A stretch of DNA of 64,000 bases, from positions 62,001 to 126,000 of the forward strand of contig NZ_QXGI01000004.1 in NCBI RefSeq assembly GCF_003952025.1. The letters are read 5' to 3'. The position numbers were made by a program, and so were the translations under genes. Each line of letters begins with the position of its first letter. The stretch's first letter is position 1. The notes below the pieces were generated by a model, which was not told where the DNA came from, did not search any database, and was given only the letters and a program-made list of their open reading frames with translations. Origin of the DNA: Bifidobacterium castoris (GTDB lineage: Bacteria; Actinomycetota; Actinomycetes; Actinomycetales; Bifidobacteriaceae). Positions 1 to 8,559 of the stretch are shown piece by piece.

Positions 1-1404
1 GGCTATTCGCTCGGCAAGGCGGACGTGCTGCGCCGCGCGATGGGCAAGAAGAAGCCCGAGGTGCTGGCCAAGGAGAAGGTGCCGTTCTTCGAGGGCATGA
101 AGGAGCACGGCTATTCCGAGGAGGCGGCGCAGGCGGTGTGGGACGTGCTCGTGCCGTTCTCCGGCTACGCGTTCAACAAGGCGCATTCGGCCGCCTACGG
201 GCTGATCTCGTACTGGACCGCGTACCTCAAGACGCATTACCCGGTCGAGTTCATGGCCGCGCTGCTGCAGGGCGCAGTGAGCAACAAGGACAAGACGGCG
301 CTCTACCTCGGCGAGGCGAGGCGCATGGGCATCAAGGTGCTGCTGCCGGACATCAACGAGTCGGTGTTCGAATACTCGGCCGTCGGCGACGTCGTGCGCT
401 TCGGTCTGGGCGCGATCAGGAACGTCGGCGAAACGGCCGTCAAGGAGATCATCGCCGAGCGCAACGGCCCGCGCGGCAAATACGTCGACTTCATGGACTA
501 CATCCGCCGCGCGCCGCTCGCCGCGCTCAACAAGCGCCTCGTCGAGTCGCTGATCAAGGGCGGCGCCTTCGATTCGGTCAACCCCAACCGCCGCGCGCTG
601 TGCACGATCCACGAGGCCGCGATCGACTCGGTCGTCGACCTCAAGCGCCGTCAGGCCAACGGCCAGTTCGACCTGTTCGCCGACCTCGACGGCGGCGAGG
701 ACGACGATCCGTCGCTGCTGGGCGACGCGACCGTCACGATCCCCGACATCGAGGAATGGGACAAGAAGACGAAGCTGCAGTACGAACGCGACATGCTCGG
801 CCTGTACGTCTCCGACCATCCGCTTTCGGGCATGCAGAGCATCCTGGCGGCGCTGCGCGAGATGTCGATCGCGCATCTGATCGACCGTGCGCCGACGATG
901 CCTGAACGCACGCAGGTCACGGTCGCCGGCCTGATCACGAACGTCGACCGGCGCATGTCGAAGAAAGGCAACCCGTGGGCGATCGTGACGATCGAGGACA
1001 TGGAAAGCTCGATCCAGTGCATGCTTTTCGGCAAGGTCTACGAATCGGCCGCCGCCGAGCTCGCCGTCGACACCGTCGTGCAGATGCGCGGCATGGTCGA
1101 GGAGCGCGACGAGACCGTCACGCTGCGCGCCACCGAGATGCAGGTGCCTTCGCTCGAGGCGGAGGACGCGCGTCCGGTGCTCATCGCGCTGCCGGCCGGG
1201 GCCCTGCGGCGCGACCGCCTCGAACAGCTCGGCGCCGTGCTGACGAACCATCCCGGCTACTGCGAGGTCAAGCTTGTCATCCTCGACGACCGCGGCGACG
1301 CGCAGGTGCTGACGATGGGTGACCGCTTCCGCGTCACGCGCGACACGAGCCTGTTCGCCGACGTCAAGATCATCTTCGGCCCGTCGGCGCTGATGTCCGC
1401 GTGA
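1..1404 (+). CDS. dnaE: DNA polymerase III alpha subunit, C-terminal part (5' end outside window)
   Basis: This is the C-terminal 467 codons of the replicative DNA polymerase; the reading frame is open from base 1, so the gene starts upstream of the window. The opening residues GYSLGKADVLRRAMGKK and the following FNKAHSAAYGLISYWTAYLK are typical of the fingers region of bacterial DnaE. They are followed by a helix-hairpin-helix region (about residues 125-200 of the fragment) and an OB-fold stretch beginning near TVAGLITNVDRR. The protein polymerises DNA at the replication fork in the Pol III holoenzyme. The stop at 1402-1404 is followed by a hairpin that may end transcription before the his operon. 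The identification is secure; only the 5' part is missing. Confidence 0.96.
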   Translation, partial: GYSLGKADVLRRAMGKKKPEVLAKEKVPFFEGMKEHGYSEEAAQAVWDVLVPFSGYAFNKAHSAAYGLISYWTAYLKTHYPVEFMAALLQGAVSNKDKTALYLGEARRMGIKVLLPDINESVFEYSAVGDVVRFGLGAIRNVGETAVKEIIAERNGPRGKYVDFMDYIRRAPLAALNKRLVESLIKGGAFDSVNPNRRALCTIHEAAIDSVVDLKRRQANGQFDLFADLDGGEDDDPSLLGDATVTIPDIEEWDKKTKLQYERDMLGLYVSDHPLSGMQSILAALREMSIAHLIDRAPTMPERTQVTVAGLITNVDRRMSKKGNPWAIVTIEDMESSIQCMLFGKVYESAAAELAVDTVVQMRGMVEERDETVTLRATEMQVPSLEAEDARPVLIALPAGALRRDRLEQLGAVLTNHPGYCEVKLVILDDRGDAQVLTMGDRFRVTRDTSLFADVKIIFGPSALMSA

Positions 1405-1410
1405 CCTGCG

Positions 1411-1453
1411 CGCGCCGCCGTGCGGCAGCCACATCGTGAGACACGGCGGCGCG
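1411..1453 (+). terminator. Hairpin between dnaE and hisD
   Basis: A 12-bp perfect GC-rich stem (CGCGCCGCCGTG at 1411-1422 and its complement at 1442-1453) with a 19-nt loop lies directly after the dnaE stop. There is no T-tract, so termination is inferred from structure and position only. Confidence 0.5.
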
Positions 1454-1477
1454 TGAACCATGCTCGTGACAGACCGT

Positions 1478-1486
1478 TGTTACGAT
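1478..1486 (+). promoter_or_regulatory. Extended -10 promoter of the his operon
   Basis: TGT-TACGAT (extended -10, hexamer at 1481-1486) stands 8 nt before ATG 1495. No good -35 is visible. Transcription would begin at or next to the start codon, which makes the hisD message leaderless. This supports ATG 1495 over the in-frame ATG at 1513. Confidence 0.5.
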
Positions 1487-1494
1487 AGTGGCTT

Positions 1495-2895
1495 ATGAGC
1501 GAAGAAAACTACATGCGCATCATTGACCTGCGCGGAAAAGAACTCAACCGTGCCCAGATGCTCGAGGCGATGCCGCGTGCCGAGATGGGCACCGACGAAG
1601 CCACCGAGCTCGTCCAGCCGATCCTCGACGACGTCAAGGCGCACGGGGCGGAGGCGCTGCGCGCGTACGCCGAGAAGTTCGACCACGTCGTGCCGAAGTC
1701 GCTGCGCGTGCCGGCGGACGTCATGGACGCCGCCGTCGCCGAGCTCGACCCCGAGGTGCGCGCCGCGATCGAGGAGTCGATCCGCCGCGCCCGCGCCGTC
1801 GCGCAGAACCAGGTCCCCGAGGACTTCCACACCGACCTCGCCGACGGGGCCCGCGTGTCCGAGCGCTGGATTCCGGTGCAGCGCGTCGGCCTGTACGTGC
1901 CCGGCGGCAAGGCCGTCTACCCGAGCTCGGTCATCATGAACGCCGTCCCGGCGCAGGCCGCCGGCGTCGAATCGCTCGCGATCGCCACGCCGCCGAACCG
2001 CAACGACCCGGACGGCTGGCCGAACAAGACGATCCTCGCGACATGCGCGATGCTCGGCGTCGACGAGGTCTACGCGGTCGGCGGCGCGCAGGCGATCGCG
2101 ATGTTCGCGTACGGCGCGACCGACGTCGACGACCCGACGAGCCCGGTGCTGTGCGAACCGGTCGACAAGATCACCGGCCCGGGCAACATCTTCGTCGCCA
2201 CGGCCAAGCGCCTCGTCTCCGGCATCGTCGGCATCGACGCCGTCGCCGGCCCGACCGAGATCGCGATCATCGCCGACAAGGACGCGAACCCCGAATGGGT
2301 CGCCGCCGATCTCATCGGCCAGGCCGAACACGACGAGCTCGCCGGCTCCGTGCTCATCACCGACAGCCCCGAACTCGCCGACGCCGTGCAGGCCGCGCTG
2401 CTCAGGCGCGTGCCGCGCACCGAGCACGCCGAACGCGTCGCCACGTCGCTGTCGGGACGCCAGTCCGGCATCATCCTGACCGATTCGCTCGACCAGTCGA
2501 TCGACGCCGCAAACGCCTACGCCGCCGAACACCTCGAGGTGCAGACCGCCGACCCGGACGCCGTCATCGCGCGGATCCGCAACGCCGGCGCGATCTTCCG
2601 CGGCCCGTACTCGCCGGTGCCGCTCGGCGACTACATGTCCGGCTCGAACCACGTGCTGCCGACCTCCGGCACCGCGCGCTTCGCCGCCGGCCTCGGCGTG
2701 CACACGTTCATGAAGCCGGTCGAGGTCATCGAATACGACGAGCAGGGCCTCAAGGAGCTCGCCTCGCGCGTCAACGCCTTCGCCGTCTCCGAAGATCTGC
2801 CGGCGCACGGCGAGAGCGTGCTCAGCCGCTTCGTCGACGACCCCTACGACAAGGCGACGCTCAAGGACCAGGAGCAGGAGGCGGGCCTTCGATGA
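1495..2895 (+). CDS. hisD: Histidinol dehydrogenase
   Basis: The enzyme catalyses the last two steps of histidine synthesis, L-histidinol to L-histidine, with NAD+ and a zinc ion. The 466-residue product has the full family length. Visible family motifs include RVGLYVPGGKAVYPSS, GPTEIAIIAD, the zinc/catalytic region GQAEHDELAGS and the C-terminal HTFMKPVEVIEYDEQG. It is the first gene of the his operon; its stop overlaps the hisC start (ATGA at 2892-2895), so the two are probably translationally coupled. Start 1495 is chosen because a -10 hexamer lies 8 nt upstream. An in-frame ATG at 1513 (MRIIDLRG) is the alternative and matches where many homologues begin. Confidence 0.96.
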   Translation: MSEENYMRIIDLRGKELNRAQMLEAMPRAEMGTDEATELVQPILDDVKAHGAEALRAYAEKFDHVVPKSLRVPADVMDAAVAELDPEVRAAIEESIRRARAVAQNQVPEDFHTDLADGARVSERWIPVQRVGLYVPGGKAVYPSSVIMNAVPAQAAGVESLAIATPPNRNDPDGWPNKTILATCAMLGVDEVYAVGGAQAIAMFAYGATDVDDPTSPVLCEPVDKITGPGNIFVATAKRLVSGIVGIDAVAGPTEIAIIADKDANPEWVAADLIGQAEHDELAGSVLITDSPELADAVQAALLRRVPRTEHAERVATSLSGRQSGIILTDSLDQSIDAANAYAAEHLEVQTADPDAVIARIRNAGAIFRGPYSPVPLGDYMSGSNHVLPTSGTARFAAGLGVHTFMKPVEVIEYDEQGLKELASRVNAFAVSEDLPAHGESVLSRFVDDPYDKATLKDQEQEAGLR

Positions 2896-4067
2896 GCGAG
2901 GGGACGATCCCTGCGGGCCTGCCGCTGCGCAACGACCTGATCGGCGAGGAGCCCTACGGCGCCCCGCAGCTCGACGTGCCGGTATGCCTCAACGTCAACG
3001 AGAACCCGTATCCGCCGAGCCACGCCGTCGTGCGCAGCATCGAGAAGCGCGTGCGCGAGACCGCCGCCGGCCTCAACCGCTATCCCGACCGTGAGCACAT
3101 CGAGCTGCGGCAGGCCTTCGTCGACTATCTGGCCAGGGAGTCGCAGGCCGACCTGACGACCGACGAGGTGTGGGGCGCGAACGGCTCGAACGAGATCATG
3201 CTGCAGCTGTTCCAGGCCTTCGGCGGCCCGGGGCGCAACGCGCTCGGCTGCGACCCGACCTACTCGATGTACCCGGAATACGCGCGCGACACGTTCACGA
3301 CGTGGAACACGGCGCCGCGCCGTGCCGACTTCGCGCTCGACGTCGACGCGACGATCGCCGCGATCGACGCGCTCGAACCGTCGATGGTCGTGCTGACGAG
3401 CCCGAACAACCCGACCGGCACTCCGTTGCCGATGGCCGACCTCGAACGCATCCTCGACCACTGCCAGAACGCGCGCGTCGCAGGCGCCGCCGACGGCGTG
3501 CACCCGATCGTCGTCGTCGACGAGGCCTACATCGAGTTCCGCGACCCTGGCACGCCGTCGGCGACGACGCTCGTCGGCGCCTACGTGAACCTCGCCGTGA
3601 GCCGCACGATGAGCAAGGCCTTCGCCTTCGCCGGCGCCCGCGTCGGCTACATCGCCGCGAGCAAGGGCATCATCGACTGCCTGCGCATCGTGCGCATGCC
3701 GTACCATCTGTCCGCCGTCACGCAGGCCGCGGCCCTCGCCGGCTTCGACCACACCGACGAGCAACTCTCGCAGGTCGGCCATCTGCGCGCCGCGCGCGAG
3801 GCGACGGCCGCATGGCTCAAGGAGCAGACCTACGACGGCAAGCCGCTCGAGGTCGCGCCGTCGCAGTCGAACTTCCTGATGTTCGGCGGCCACTTCGACG
3901 ACCGCGGCGCGATCTTCGACGAGATGCTCGAACGGGGCGTGCTCATCCGCGTCGTCGGACCCGAAGGCTGGCTGCGCGTATGCATGGGCACCGACGAGGA
4001 GATGAAGGCCTTCCGCAAGGCGCTCGTCGAATCGATGCGCGCCGTCGAGGAGCGCGCGGCGCGCTGA
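2892..4067 (+). CDS. hisC: Histidinol-phosphate aminotransferase
   Basis: This PLP-dependent class II aminotransferase converts imidazole-acetol phosphate to histidinol phosphate with glutamate as amino donor. The 391-residue protein has NVNENPYPPS near the N-terminus, the cofactor region SPNNPTG, VVDEAYIEF, and the PLP lysine in SRTMSKAFAFAGARVGY. The ATG overlaps the hisD stop by four bases, which fixes the start and places the gene second in the operon. A 51-nt gap with an AGGAGG-type ribosome site separates it from hisB. Confidence 0.96.
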   Translation: MSEGTIPAGLPLRNDLIGEEPYGAPQLDVPVCLNVNENPYPPSHAVVRSIEKRVRETAAGLNRYPDREHIELRQAFVDYLARESQADLTTDEVWGANGSNEIMLQLFQAFGGPGRNALGCDPTYSMYPEYARDTFTTWNTAPRRADFALDVDATIAAIDALEPSMVVLTSPNNPTGTPLPMADLERILDHCQNARVAGAADGVHPIVVVDEAYIEFRDPGTPSATTLVGAYVNLAVSRTMSKAFAFAGARVGYIAASKGIIDCLRIVRMPYHLSAVTQAAALAGFDHTDEQLSQVGHLRAAREATAAWLKEQTYDGKPLEVAPSQSNFLMFGGHFDDRGAIFDEMLERGVLIRVVGPEGWLRVCMGTDEEMKAFRKALVESMRAVEERAAR

Positions 4068-4118
4068 ACCACAACCACAATCCACAGCAGACAGACAGCA
4101 GGCAGGAGGAACGCGACG

Positions 4119-4718
4119 ATGGCACGTACCGCGACGATCGTGCGTGAAACGAGCGAATCGAGGGTCGAGCTGAGCCTCGACCTGGACGGCACCGGCAAGA
4201 CCGAGATCAACACGTCGGTGCCGTTCTACAACCATATGATGACGGCGCTCGGCAAGCATTCGCTCATCGATCTGAGGATCGACGCGCACGGCGACACCGA
4301 CATCGACGCGCACCACACGGTCGAGGACACGGCGATCGTCTTCGGCGAGGCGCTCAAGCAGGCGCTCGGCGACAAACGCGGCATCCGCCGCTTCGCCGAC
4401 GCGACGGTGCCGCTCGACGAGGCGCTCGCGAAGGCCGTCGTCGACGTCTCCGGACGTCCGTACTGCGTGTGCACCGGCGAACCCGAGGGATTCCAGTACG
4501 CGATGATCGGCGGCCACTTCACCGGCTCGCTCGTGCGCCACGTCATGGAGTCGATCGCGTTCCACGCCGACATCTGCCTGCATCTGCAGCTCATCGCTGG
4601 CCGCGACCCGCACCACATCGCCGAGGCCGAGTTCAAGGCCTTCGCACGCGCGCTGCGCTTCGCGATCGAGCCGGATCCACGCGTCGACGGCGTCCCGAGC
4701 ACGAAGGGCGCGCTGTGA
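4119..4718 (+). CDS. hisB: Imidazoleglycerol-phosphate dehydratase
   Basis: This monofunctional dehydratase converts imidazole-glycerol phosphate to imidazole-acetol phosphate in histidine synthesis. The 199 residues match the usual size of the enzyme without the phosphatase domain found in enterobacteria. The two metal-binding repeats DAHHTVED and DPHHIAEAE and the C-terminal PSTKGAL are present. A GGCAGGAGGAA ribosome site precedes the ATG. The TGA stop shares one base with the next ATG at 4718. Confidence 0.96.
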   Translation: MARTATIVRETSESRVELSLDLDGTGKTEINTSVPFYNHMMTALGKHSLIDLRIDAHGDTDIDAHHTVEDTAIVFGEALKQALGDKRGIRRFADATVPLDEALAKAVVDVSGRPYCVCTGEPEGFQYAMIGGHFTGSLVRHVMESIAFHADICLHLQLIAGRDPHHIAEAEFKAFARALRFAIEPDPRVDGVPSTKGAL

Positions 4719-5425
4719 TGGCCTCCGACGACGATAACAACAAGGACGGCAACGGCGGCTTCGATCCCGACGACGTGCATTTCGACGACGCCGACCTCGA
4801 GGCCGCGCTCGAAGGCTTCGAAAAGGAGTTCGCCGATACGGACGGCCCGGACGCGCGTCCGCCTGCTGACGGCGGTGACGCGCCCGCGTCCGCCGGATCC
4901 GACGGCGACGTCCTCGGCGCCGACTTCGAGGACGAGCTGCAGGGCATCCTCGGCAACAAGGCGAAATGCGCCGTCCTGTGCTCGCATCTGGCGAGCGCGG
5001 AGCTTTTCGCCGCGATCTGCCGGCTCGCCGACGTCGACGCGCTGTGCGTCGGCGACCGCTACGGCGCCGTCGCCATCCTGCGCGACCTCGAGGGCAACGC
5101 GCCGGAGACGGCCGCTCATGATCTGACAACGGTCATCTCCGGCATGGACGCGCTGCTCGTCGTCAACCGCGCCGACAAGATCGAGGCATCGATCTACGCG
5201 GACGGCGCGGCCGTCGAGCAGATCCCGCCGCCCTTCGCGTTCCCGACGCTCGCGCCCTTCGTCGAGGACTACATGATCGGCCTTGTCGACGTCGCCGGCA
5301 TCGAGGCGGAGGCGGATGAGACGGTCGACACGGCATCGATCGCGACGACGCAGGACGCGGAACGGCGCCTCCGCGCCTTCATGCGCGCGCATCCGATGCC
5401 GCCCGACGACGAGCCGCGGCGCTGA
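4718..5425 (+). CDS. Unknown acidic protein inside the his operon
   Basis: This 235-residue protein starts on the last base of the hisB stop (TGATG) and is followed 55 nt later by hisH, so it is co-transcribed with histidine genes. Residues 1-70 are low-complexity and rich in Asp, Glu and Gly. From about residue 72 (FEDELQGILGNKAKCAVLCSHL) it looks like a folded alpha/beta domain. No membrane segment, signal peptide or catalytic motif known to me is visible. It corresponds to no standard histidine enzyme, and I cannot assign a function. Operon position suggests a link to histidine synthesis or its control, which is inference only. Confidence 0.85.
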   Translation: MASDDDNNKDGNGGFDPDDVHFDDADLEAALEGFEKEFADTDGPDARPPADGGDAPASAGSDGDVLGADFEDELQGILGNKAKCAVLCSHLASAELFAAICRLADVDALCVGDRYGAVAILRDLEGNAPETAAHDLTTVISGMDALLVVNRADKIEASIYADGAAVEQIPPPFAFPTLAPFVEDYMIGLVDVAGIEAEADETVDTASIATTQDAERRLRAFMRAHPMPPDDEPRR

Positions 5426-5480
5426 ACGCGGACGCGGCATCCCACGAACCAGAACACCCGAAAGGCGGAAGGCAGAAAAG

Positions 5481-6128
5481 ATGAAGACGGTGGTCGTTTT
5501 CGATTACGGATTCGGCAACGTGCGTTCGATGGTGCGCGCGCTCGCCGATCAGGGGCTCGACGTGACGCTGACCTCGGACTACCGGCAGGCGCTCGAGGCC
5601 GACGGTCTCGTCGTGCCCGGCGTCGGCGCGTTCGGCGCGTGCATGGAGGGCCTGCGCAAGGTCAGTGGCGACCGCGTCATCTACGACCGGTTGCGCGCCG
5701 AGCGCCCGGTGCTCGGCGTGTGCGTCGGCGAGCAGATCATGTTCGAGGAAGGCCACGAGCACGGCGCGGAAAGCGAGGGGCTCGGCCTGATCGGCGGCGC
5801 CGTCACGAAGCTCGACGCCGACGTCGTGCCGCATATGGGCTGGGACACGCTCGAGGCGCCGGCCGATTCGATCCTGTTCGCCGGCATCGAACACGAGCGC
5901 TTCTACTATGTGCACTCGTACGCGGCCCACGAGGTGCGGCCGGCCGACACGAGCGAATACATGATCGACTTCGCCGACGCCCCCGAGCGCGTCGCCTGGT
6001 GCGACTACGGGCGCAGCCGCTTCGTCGCCGCCTACGAGCACGGGCCGCTGTTCGCGACGCAGTTCCACCCGGAGAAGTCGGCGCAGGCCGGCGCCAAGCT
6101 GCTGCGTAACTGGGCGTCCGTGCTGTGA
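5481..6128 (+). CDS. hisH: Imidazole glycerol phosphate synthase, glutaminase subunit
   Basis: This class I glutamine amidotransferase supplies ammonia to HisF in the IGP synthase complex. The 215 residues contain the nucleophile cysteine in GVCVGEQIMF and the His-Glu pair in TQFHPEKS, and the N-terminus KTVVVFDYGFGNVRS is typical. The start at 5481 has a purine-rich GGCAGAAAAG upstream. No hisF is in the window, so the partner subunit must be encoded elsewhere. hisA follows 78 nt downstream. Confidence 0.95.
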   Translation: MKTVVVFDYGFGNVRSMVRALADQGLDVTLTSDYRQALEADGLVVPGVGAFGACMEGLRKVSGDRVIYDRLRAERPVLGVCVGEQIMFEEGHEHGAESEGLGLIGGAVTKLDADVVPHMGWDTLEAPADSILFAGIEHERFYYVHSYAAHEVRPADTSEYMIDFADAPERVAWCDYGRSRFVAAYEHGPLFATQFHPEKSAQAGAKLLRNWASVL

Positions 6129-6206
6129 CGCGCGCATCGCCGTCCATCCATCATCATCCAGATATCCAGACCATCCGTTCAACCGATTCGAAGGAAACGA
6201 ACCCCC

Positions 6207-6938
6207 ATGCCATTGACCCTTCTTCCTGCCGTCGACGTGCGTGACGGCAAGGCCGTGCGCCTGCGCCAGGGCGAATCCGGATCCGAGACCGACTACGGCT
6301 CGCCGCTTGAGGCCGCCCGCACCTGGGTGGACGCCGGCGCGCAGTGGATCCACCTCGTCGACCTCGACGCCGCCTTCGGCACCGGCGACAACCGCGCGCA
6401 GCTGCGCGCGATCGTCCACGAGCTCGGCGACCGTGTCAACATCGAGATGTCCGGCGGCGTGCGCGACGACGACTCGCTGCGCGCCGCGCTCGACGCCGGA
6501 GCCGCGCGCGTCAACATCGGCACGGCCGCACTCGAGAACCCCGACTGGACGGCGCGCGTCATCGCTGAGTTCGGCGACCGCGTCGCGGTCGGCCTCGACG
6601 TGCGCGGCCACACGCTCGCCGCGCGCGGCTGGGTCAAAGAAGGCGGGGATCTCTTCGAGACAATGAGGTTCCTCGACGACGCCGGCTGTTCGCGCTACGT
6701 CGTCACCGACGTGACGCGCGACGGCATGATGAGCGGCCCGAACATCGACCTGCTGCGCGAGGTCGGCGAACGCACCGACGCGAAGGTGACCGCCTCGGGA
6801 GGTATCGCGAAGCTCGACGACCTGCGCGCGATCGCCGCGCTCGCCGACTGCGGCGTCGATTCGGCAATCCTCGGCAAGTCGCTCTACGCGGGCGCGTTCA
6901 CGCTCCAGGAGGCGCTCGCCGTCGCGAACGGCGAGTGA
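6207..6938 (+). CDS. hisA: ProFAR isomerase (HisA, probably bifunctional PriA)
   Basis: This (beta-alpha)8-barrel isomerase converts ProFAR to PRFAR in histidine synthesis. It has 243 residues, with acid residues in [15 protein letters not shown] and TDVTRDG and phosphate-binding loops MSGGVRDD and [10 protein letters not shown]. The stretch [14 protein letters not shown] resembles actinobacterial PriA, which also acts as phosphoribosylanthranilate isomerase (TrpF) in tryptophan synthesis. Bifunctionality is inferred from that resemblance and from the lineage. It is the last gene of the operon and converges on the DUF2252 gene 43 nt away, with no clear terminator between. Confidence 0.94.
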   Translation: MPLTLLPAVDVRDGKAVRLRQGESGSETDYGSPLEAARTWVDAGAQWIHLVDLDAAFGTGDNRAQLRAIVHELGDRVNIEMSGGVRDDDSLRAALDAGAARVNIGTAALENPDWTARVIAEFGDRVAVGLDVRGHTLAARGWVKEGGDLFETMRFLDDAGCSRYVVTDVTRDGMMSGPNIDLLREVGERTDAKVTASGGIAKLDDLRAIAALADCGVDSAILGKSLYAGAFTLQEALAVANGE

Positions 6939-6981
6939 CGGAACGGGCCCATCCACGACGACGTCGGCGGACGGCGGCACG

Positions 6982-8439
6982 TCACCCCTTCGAGCAGGGC
7001 AGCTCGCCGTCCTTGATCATCCGTTTGAAGACGCGGTAGTCCTCCTCGTTCTGGTCGGCGTAGGAGTCGGCGAAGCTCGCCATCGCGACGTCGAAGGCGT
7101 CGGTGCCGCCCAGATAGTTCGCGATCGCGATGCTGTCGCCGCTGCGTGCGTGCGCGTGCGCGAGGCACCACGCGCACATGCGGCCGAGGTCGTTGAGGGA
7201 GACCGCGGTCAGATGGTTGATGTCGATTGAGCCCTTGCCGTTCCACAGTTGGCGCACATAGTAGTCGCGCGGATGGCCGTCGTTGGCGACGAACTTCGTC
7301 CAGCCGAGCATGATGTCGGCCGTTGTCTGGATCAGCTTCTGCCCCTGCACGACGCGTTCGCCGTGTGACGGGTAGCGGGAGCGGCCGACGAAGCGTTCGA
7401 GCACGGAGTCGGTGGCCTCCTTCATCTGCAGCATCAGCGGATCGTCGATGTCGCGGCCGGTGAGCACCGACACCCATGCGCGCGTGCCGACCGAGCCGAC
7501 GCCGACGACCTTGCGCGCCGTATCGTGGTAGCGGTACTGGCTGAGCACATGGCGGCGGTCCTCGTACAGCGAATCGTGGTAGGACGAGAACAGCAGGTCG
7601 AGCCGTTGCCGCAGCGCGTCGATGTCGCCGTAGCCCTCGAGCTCGTTGATCGGCACGAGCTCGGGCGGCATCGAACGGAAACGCAGGCGGTCGCCGTCGA
7701 GATAGGTGAGCTTCGCGGTCGCGCTCGCCGAATCCTTCGACTTCGCCTTCATGACGGCCGCGCGCAATGTGCGGTTGCGCTTGCCGTGCGCCGACGATTC
7801 GAACTGGTCGAGCGTGTTCTCGACGTCGAGATGGTCGTACCACATGTCCAGATACCGCATCTGCGAGAACTGGTTGATGTAGCCGCGGTACGTCCTCACG
7901 CACTCGCGCACCGCCGCCTGACGGTCCTTCGAATAGACGCCGTTCGCGCGCCCGCAGATCTCGACGGAGACGACGAGGCGTTTGATGTCCCATTCCCACG
8001 GTCCGGTTGTCGTCTCGTCGAAGTCGTTGACGTCGAAGACGAGACGCATCGTCGGCGAATAGAAGATGCCGAAGTTGCCGATGTGCGCGTCGCCGACGGC
8101 CTGCACCGGGATGCCGGTGATCGGCGTGCGTGCGAGGTCGTTCGCCATGATGAGCGCGGTGCCGCGGTAGAACGTGAACGCCGAGTCGCTCATCCGGTGG
8201 TAGCGCAGCGGGATGAGGCTTTGCAGACGCGTCCTCGACTGCTCCTCGAGCAGTCCGATGACGTCACGTCGGCCCTTGACGACCTTCCATACGGCGTGCG
8301 ATTCGAGCGGGGCCTTCCGGCGGGCCTCGATGCCCGCGCGCGCACGCGAGCGCGGCGTCGGCGACTGCCGCCATGTGGTGATGTCGACGACAGGGGCGTC
8401 GGGGCTGGATACGACGATGTTTCCGTTCATGTGCGTCAT
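6982..8439 (-). CDS. DUF2252 family protein
   Basis: A 485-residue protein of the DUF2252 family, which is uncharacterised biochemically and often compared to kinase-like folds. Family-typical stretches include LIPLRYHRMSDSAFTFYRG, QAVGDAHIGNFG, VFDVNDFDET and a later GVGSVGTRAWV. The start is set at ATG 8439 because a TATCGT -10 hexamer lies 7 nt upstream, implying a leaderless transcript; ATG 8430 is a second in-frame candidate. It is convergent with hisA and divergent from the glutamine synthetase. Nothing in the sequence gives a substrate. Confidence 0.9.
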   Translation of the reverse strand: MTHMNGNIVVSSPDAPVVDITTWRQSPTPRSRARAGIEARRKAPLESHAVWKVVKGRRDVIGLLEEQSRTRLQSLIPLRYHRMSDSAFTFYRGTALIMANDLARTPITGIPVQAVGDAHIGNFGIFYSPTMRLVFDVNDFDETTTGPWEWDIKRLVVSVEICGRANGVYSKDRQAAVRECVRTYRGYINQFSQMRYLDMWYDHLDVENTLDQFESSAHGKRNRTLRAAVMKAKSKDSASATAKLTYLDGDRLRFRSMPPELVPINELEGYGDIDALRQRLDLLFSSYHDSLYEDRRHVLSQYRYHDTARKVVGVGSVGTRAWVSVLTGRDIDDPLMLQMKEATDSVLERFVGRSRYPSHGERVVQGQKLIQTTADIMLGWTKFVANDGHPRDYYVRQLWNGKGSIDINHLTAVSLNDLGRMCAWCLAHAHARSGDSIAIANYLGGTDAFDVAMASFADSYADQNEEDYRVFKRMIKDGELPCSKG

Positions 8440-8446
8440 ATCCGCA

Positions 8447-8452
8447 ACGATA
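8447..8452 (-). promoter_or_regulatory. -10 hexamer of the DUF2252 gene
   Basis: On the minus strand GC-TATCGT is followed by 7 nt and ATG 8439, the leaderless arrangement seen at several other genes here. No clear -35 is seen. Confidence 0.45.
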
Positions 8453-8528
8453 GCGTGACAGTGCGCCGACGGCGTGGCGGAAGGGGAGCGGAGGGCGTCC
8501 GCGCCGGCGCCCGTCCGCCATCTGATTG

Positions 8529-8548
8529 TTAACATCTGCCGTAACATC
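8529..8548 (+). promoter_or_regulatory. Direct repeat upstream of glutamine synthetase
   Basis: TTAACATC (8529-8536) and GTAACATC (8541-8548) are direct repeats 12 bp apart, immediately upstream of the gene. The second contains a possible -10 (TAACAT). The spacing recalls nitrogen-regulator sites of the GlnR type in other actinobacteria, but the match is loose and no regulator is encoded nearby. Confidence 0.3.
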
Positions 8549-8559
8549 GGCATGGAAGC

